Shown here: in pieces, positions 9,101-10,436 of the stretch
Layout: every line of letters begins with the position of its first letter
Numbering within the stretch: the first letter of the stretch is position 1
Assembly (NCBI GenBank): GCA_028287885.1
Contig: JAQBOT010000363.1
Span: 1-10,436, forward strand
Direction of reading: 5' to 3'
Source of the DNA: Pedobacter sp.
GTDB lineage: Bacteria; Bacteroidota; Bacteroidia; Sphingobacteriales; Sphingobacteriaceae
Length of the DNA stretch: 10,436 nucleotides
Notes under the pieces: model-generated
The model's database searches: none
Seen by the model: the letters and a program-made list of their open reading frames with translations, nothing else
Told to the model about the DNA's origin: nothing
Program-made: the position numbers and the translations under genes

Positions 9101-9164
9101 CAACAAAATCGGAAGTATTTTTCAACTCCTCTAAGCCTTTCCAGTATTTTTTATTGCTTTCCAT
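6141..9164 (-). CDS. actB: Alternative complex III Fe-S subunit ActB (Tat-exported lipoprotein; molybdopterin-oxidoreductase-like plus ferredoxin domains)
   Basis: Electron-transfer subunit between the ActC quinol site and the ActA haems; 1007 residues, normal for Bacteroidota ActB. A hydrophilic leader of about 45 residues precedes a twin-arginine signal (PRRDFLKALGFG, Arg49-Arg50) that ends in a lipobox with Cys68 (TLAAC), so it should be folded before export and then lipid-anchored outside. Residues about 70-700 are molybdopterin-oxidoreductase-like, including a C-terminal barrel-type segment around 590-690. This part has only two cysteines and no CxxCxxxC cluster motif, consistent with the known lack of Mo cofactor in ActB. 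The ferredoxin-like C-terminus carries 15 cysteines: 760/763/766/770, 832/835/840/844, 864/870/874 and 920/923/950/954. One group has three, which fits three [4Fe-4S] and one [3Fe-4S]. The 43-base gap after actA is AT-rich with no clear Shine-Dalgarno site. Confidence 0.97.
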   Translation of the reverse strand: MESNKKYWKGLEELKNTSDFVDNNKNEFAEPLPIEDVLNEAGLSTVTPRRDFLKALGFGLGAVTLAACQPGPVSKSIPYLVKPEDVTPGIPNFYVSSYNGQSILVKTREGRPIKIEPNPNAGRFSHGTDAPTQASVLDLYDVSKLKAPVLKGSETTWSKIDQYVKTELVKAQSSGRGIRIVSGTITSPSAQRVIADFIKAYPSTRHIQYDAISYTGIIKANENSFGKAVLPKYNFDKADLIVSFAADFLGTWISSEEFTVQYVSNRNDQALKNGKMSRHFQFEAGMSVTGTNADTRIPIKLSEQGPALVTLYNAITGNNLAGGVLPNNTSAEKAIKLLGKELVQSKGRGLVVCGSNDVSTQILVNAINSAIGSYGTTIDLDNPSKKYAGNDAEFAALVNEMNAGQVGAVFILDANPGYDSYNAKAFTTALSKVPLKVSFADRSDETAKLCDVIAINQNYLESWGDANVYEGVYSVVQPTINPVFNSRQVEESLLIWSNAPVTEYYQYVKNNWEANILPGLGKTWNDLLQTGIFFAPAKPAGAYTFSMSLATVVPTVLNNSKSLAKDIELQLYENGAMRGGRYANNAYLQELPDAVTKVTWDNYIAMGPKFAQKLGYNEFDVVTVKGANGYSIDLPVLIQPGQADGTASIALGYGRTKSGKVGDMVGKDAYPFLSLANGTLQYATTVTTTKTGDTYELAQTQTHHSYEGRNIIRESTFTEYTKNPSTGSGNHGEKHKSYDLWDTFEKPGNNWVMAIDLNACTGCGSCIVACNVENNIPVVGRDEVRRRREMHWIRIDRYYSFVEDGKNVTEEREIEELKNMDNVSVIHQPMLCQHCDHAPCETVCPVLATVHSSDGLNHMAYNRCVGTRYCANNCPYKVRRFNWFNYWNDSRFDNYLNNEFTQLVLNPDVTARSRGVMEKCTMCIQRIQTGKLEAKLEKRPLKDGDIQMACQQACPANAIIFGDGNDPESKVSKALKSERVYYVLEEINTQPGIGYMTKIKNTDSSQA

Positions 9165-9207
9165 TTAAGCTATATTACTGTTTATCGAACGTTTTTAACT
9201 AAATATA
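9165..9207 (-). other. actA-actB intergenic gap
   Basis: A 43-base AT-rich spacer with two copies of TAATATA on the minus strand and no convincing Bacteroidota promoter (TTTG with a spaced TAnnTTTG) or terminator. actB therefore appears to be read from the transcript of actA. Confidence 0.4.
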
Positions 9208-10436
9208 TTAATAGTGACACTTACCGCACTCTATTCCACCAAGTGTGGCTGGAGTAACTTTTTCACCTTTTTTGATCTTATCATGCGCAGCAATGATCTT
9301 ATCATAGTATGCATTTCCTTTTACATCAAGGTTAGTCTCTTTGTGACAGTTGATACACCATTTCATGGTCAAAGGAGAATACTGATAGATTTCTTGCATG
9401 GTATCCACCGGACCGTGGCAGGCAAAACATACCGGCTCATTCGGCTTCAAACCTTTTGCTTTACGAATTGATTTTTCTGCCACAACAACGTGTTGTGAGT
9501 GGTTGAAATATGCAAAATCAGGAAGGTTATGCACGCGGATCCATTCTACTGGTTTCTCTTTTGTTTTATCATAACTCATCTTATCTGCATCGTATCCCAA
9601 CGCATTGTAGATCTTTTGAATCTCAGGAGAGATGTTTCCGTCATAGTTGTCTCTTGCCTGTACAGCCTTGTGGCAGTTCATACAGATGTTCAATGAAGGA
9701 ATTGTTGCGTTTTTAGATTTAAATGCACCAGAGTGACAGTACTGGCAATCAATTTGGTTTACACCCGCATGAAGCTCATGTGAAAACTTAATCGGCTGAA
9801 CCGGTTGATAACCTGTGTGAACACCAGTGTTCCACATGCCCATCCATCCATACGTACTAAGGAATACCACAAGACAAATAATGAAGAAGAATATAAACTT
9901 TTTGTTTTTAAATAATCTCGCTATTCCATCAGATATAGGCAGCTTGGTCTCTTCAACGATAACAACCCCTTGTTTTTGAAGAATCAGGCGCTCCAACATG
10001 CGGATCGCTTTTGCAAGAACAATAAGAACTATAATTGAAATCAAAATAACCGCAACGATACCGGCAATAGAGAAGTTTGAAACTTCTTCCGGTGCAGCAG
10101 ACTTTGCCGCATCGCCTTCTTTTTTAGGCTCACCTGCTTTTACATAAGCAAGGATGTTTTTGATATCCGCAGGAGTTAACGATGGGAATGCCGTCATCTC
10201 TGCGTTTGGATTAAACTTCGAAGCTTCTACGGCTTCTTTATCTCCAGAGGCAATCAATGCCGGAGCATTGTTAATCCATTTGATTAGGAATTCCTCACTC
10301 TTAGTCGGTACAACCGTTTGAAGAGCCGGGCCAACCAAATCCCGATCCAATGCGTGACATGATGTACACCTTTCTCTAAATATTGCCCGCCCTTTCGTTG
10401 CGTCTTGTGCTTTTGAACCAGAAACAATTAAAACAG
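9208..10436 (-). CDS. actA: Alternative complex III multihaem cytochrome c ActA, monohaem-pentahaem form, 5' end beyond window
   Basis: Takes electrons from ActB and delivers them to the next acceptor. The frame stays open to the right edge, so the start codon is outside; 408 residues are visible and only part of a signal peptide appears to be missing (the visible start VLIVSGSKAQD looks like its end). In window numbering, a class I cytochrome c domain has CTSCH at 23-27 and likely axial Met80 (AEMTAFPSLT). An Ala/Lys/Glu linker leads to two membrane helices at about 121-143 and 179-200. A multihaem domain of the cytochrome c7/NapC-like type then carries CQYCH (230-234), CMNCH (251-255), CFACH (336-340), CINCH (360-364) and CGKCH (403-407), the last one residue before the stop. 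Extra histidines (for example in FSHELH and FNHSQH) are probable second axial ligands. A TTG at 10350 is not the start, because it lies after the first haem motif. Confidence 0.96.
   Translation of the reverse strand, partial: VLIVSGSKAQDATKGRAIFRERCTSCHALDRDLVGPALQTVVPTKSEEFLIKWINNAPALIASGDKEAVEASKFNPNAEMTAFPSLTPADIKNILAYVKAGEPKKEGDAAKSAAPEEVSNFSIAGIVAVILISIIVLIVLAKAIRMLERLILQKQGVVIVEETKLPISDGIARLFKNKKFIFFFIICLVVFLSTYGWMGMWNTGVHTGYQPVQPIKFSHELHAGVNQIDCQYCHSGAFKSKNATIPSLNICMNCHKAVQARDNYDGNISPEIQKIYNALGYDADKMSYDKTKEKPVEWIRVHNLPDFAYFNHSQHVVVAEKSIRKAKGLKPNEPVCFACHGPVDTMQEIYQYSPLTMKWCINCHKETNLDVKGNAYYDKIIAAHDKIKKGEKVTPATLGGIECGKCHY

Noticed and set aside
9214..9716. Plus-strand open frames of 65-85 codons
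   Set aside because: They are antisense to the haem-motif region of actA and have no start signals or recognisable content.
10348..10350. TTG as the start of actA
   Set aside because: The same frame continues upstream through a CTSCH haem motif and the end of a signal peptide, so this is an internal Leu codon.

Overview
All eight genes lie on the minus strand and are packed head to tail, with gaps of at most 57 bases. They read from the right edge to the left edge as actA (5' end cut off), actB, actC, actD, actE, actF, coxB, coxA (3' end cut off). This is the alternative complex III (ACIII) operon, a quinol:cytochrome c oxidoreductase unrelated to the bc1 complex, followed directly by subunits II and I of an aa3-type haem-copper oxidase. 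No stretch above 60 bases lacks a gene, and I see no RNA gene, mobile element, CRISPR array or foreign-looking insert.

The gene order, the moderately AT-rich composition, the Tat-lipoprotein ActB that begins with a MESNKKYWKG-type leader, the His-rich CoxA start, the CoxB with extra N-terminal membrane segments and the mostly weak Shine-Dalgarno sites point to Bacteroidota. The protein style suggests Sphingobacteriaceae (Pedobacter or Mucilaginibacter-like), but that is an inference from recall and not from a search.

From right to left: 9208-10436 is ActA, a six-haem cytochrome c made of an N-terminal monohaem domain, two membrane segments and a pentahaem domain. 6141-9164 is ActB, a catalytically dead molybdopterin-oxidoreductase-like domain fused to a four-cluster ferredoxin. 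4645-6117 and 2298-3512 are ActC and ActF, two NrfD-like quinol-site/membrane subunits. 4106-4642 is ActD, a small two-helix subunit. 3529-4113 is ActE, a monohaem lipoprotein. 981-2240 is CoxB with a CuA site, and 1-961 is the first 320 residues of CoxA.

Expected electron path: menaquinol is oxidised at ActC (and possibly ActF), and electrons pass through the ActB Fe-S clusters to the ActA haems. They then leave through ActE or the tethered monohaem domain of ActA to CuA of CoxB, and on to haem a and the haem a3/CuB centre of CoxA, where O2 is reduced. The adjacency fits the ACIII-aa3 supercomplex known from Flavobacterium. The system is known, not new. The points worth a second look are the extra ActA haem domain, the extra CoxB helices, the His-rich CoxA N-terminus and a hairpin over the actF stop codon at the act/cox junction.
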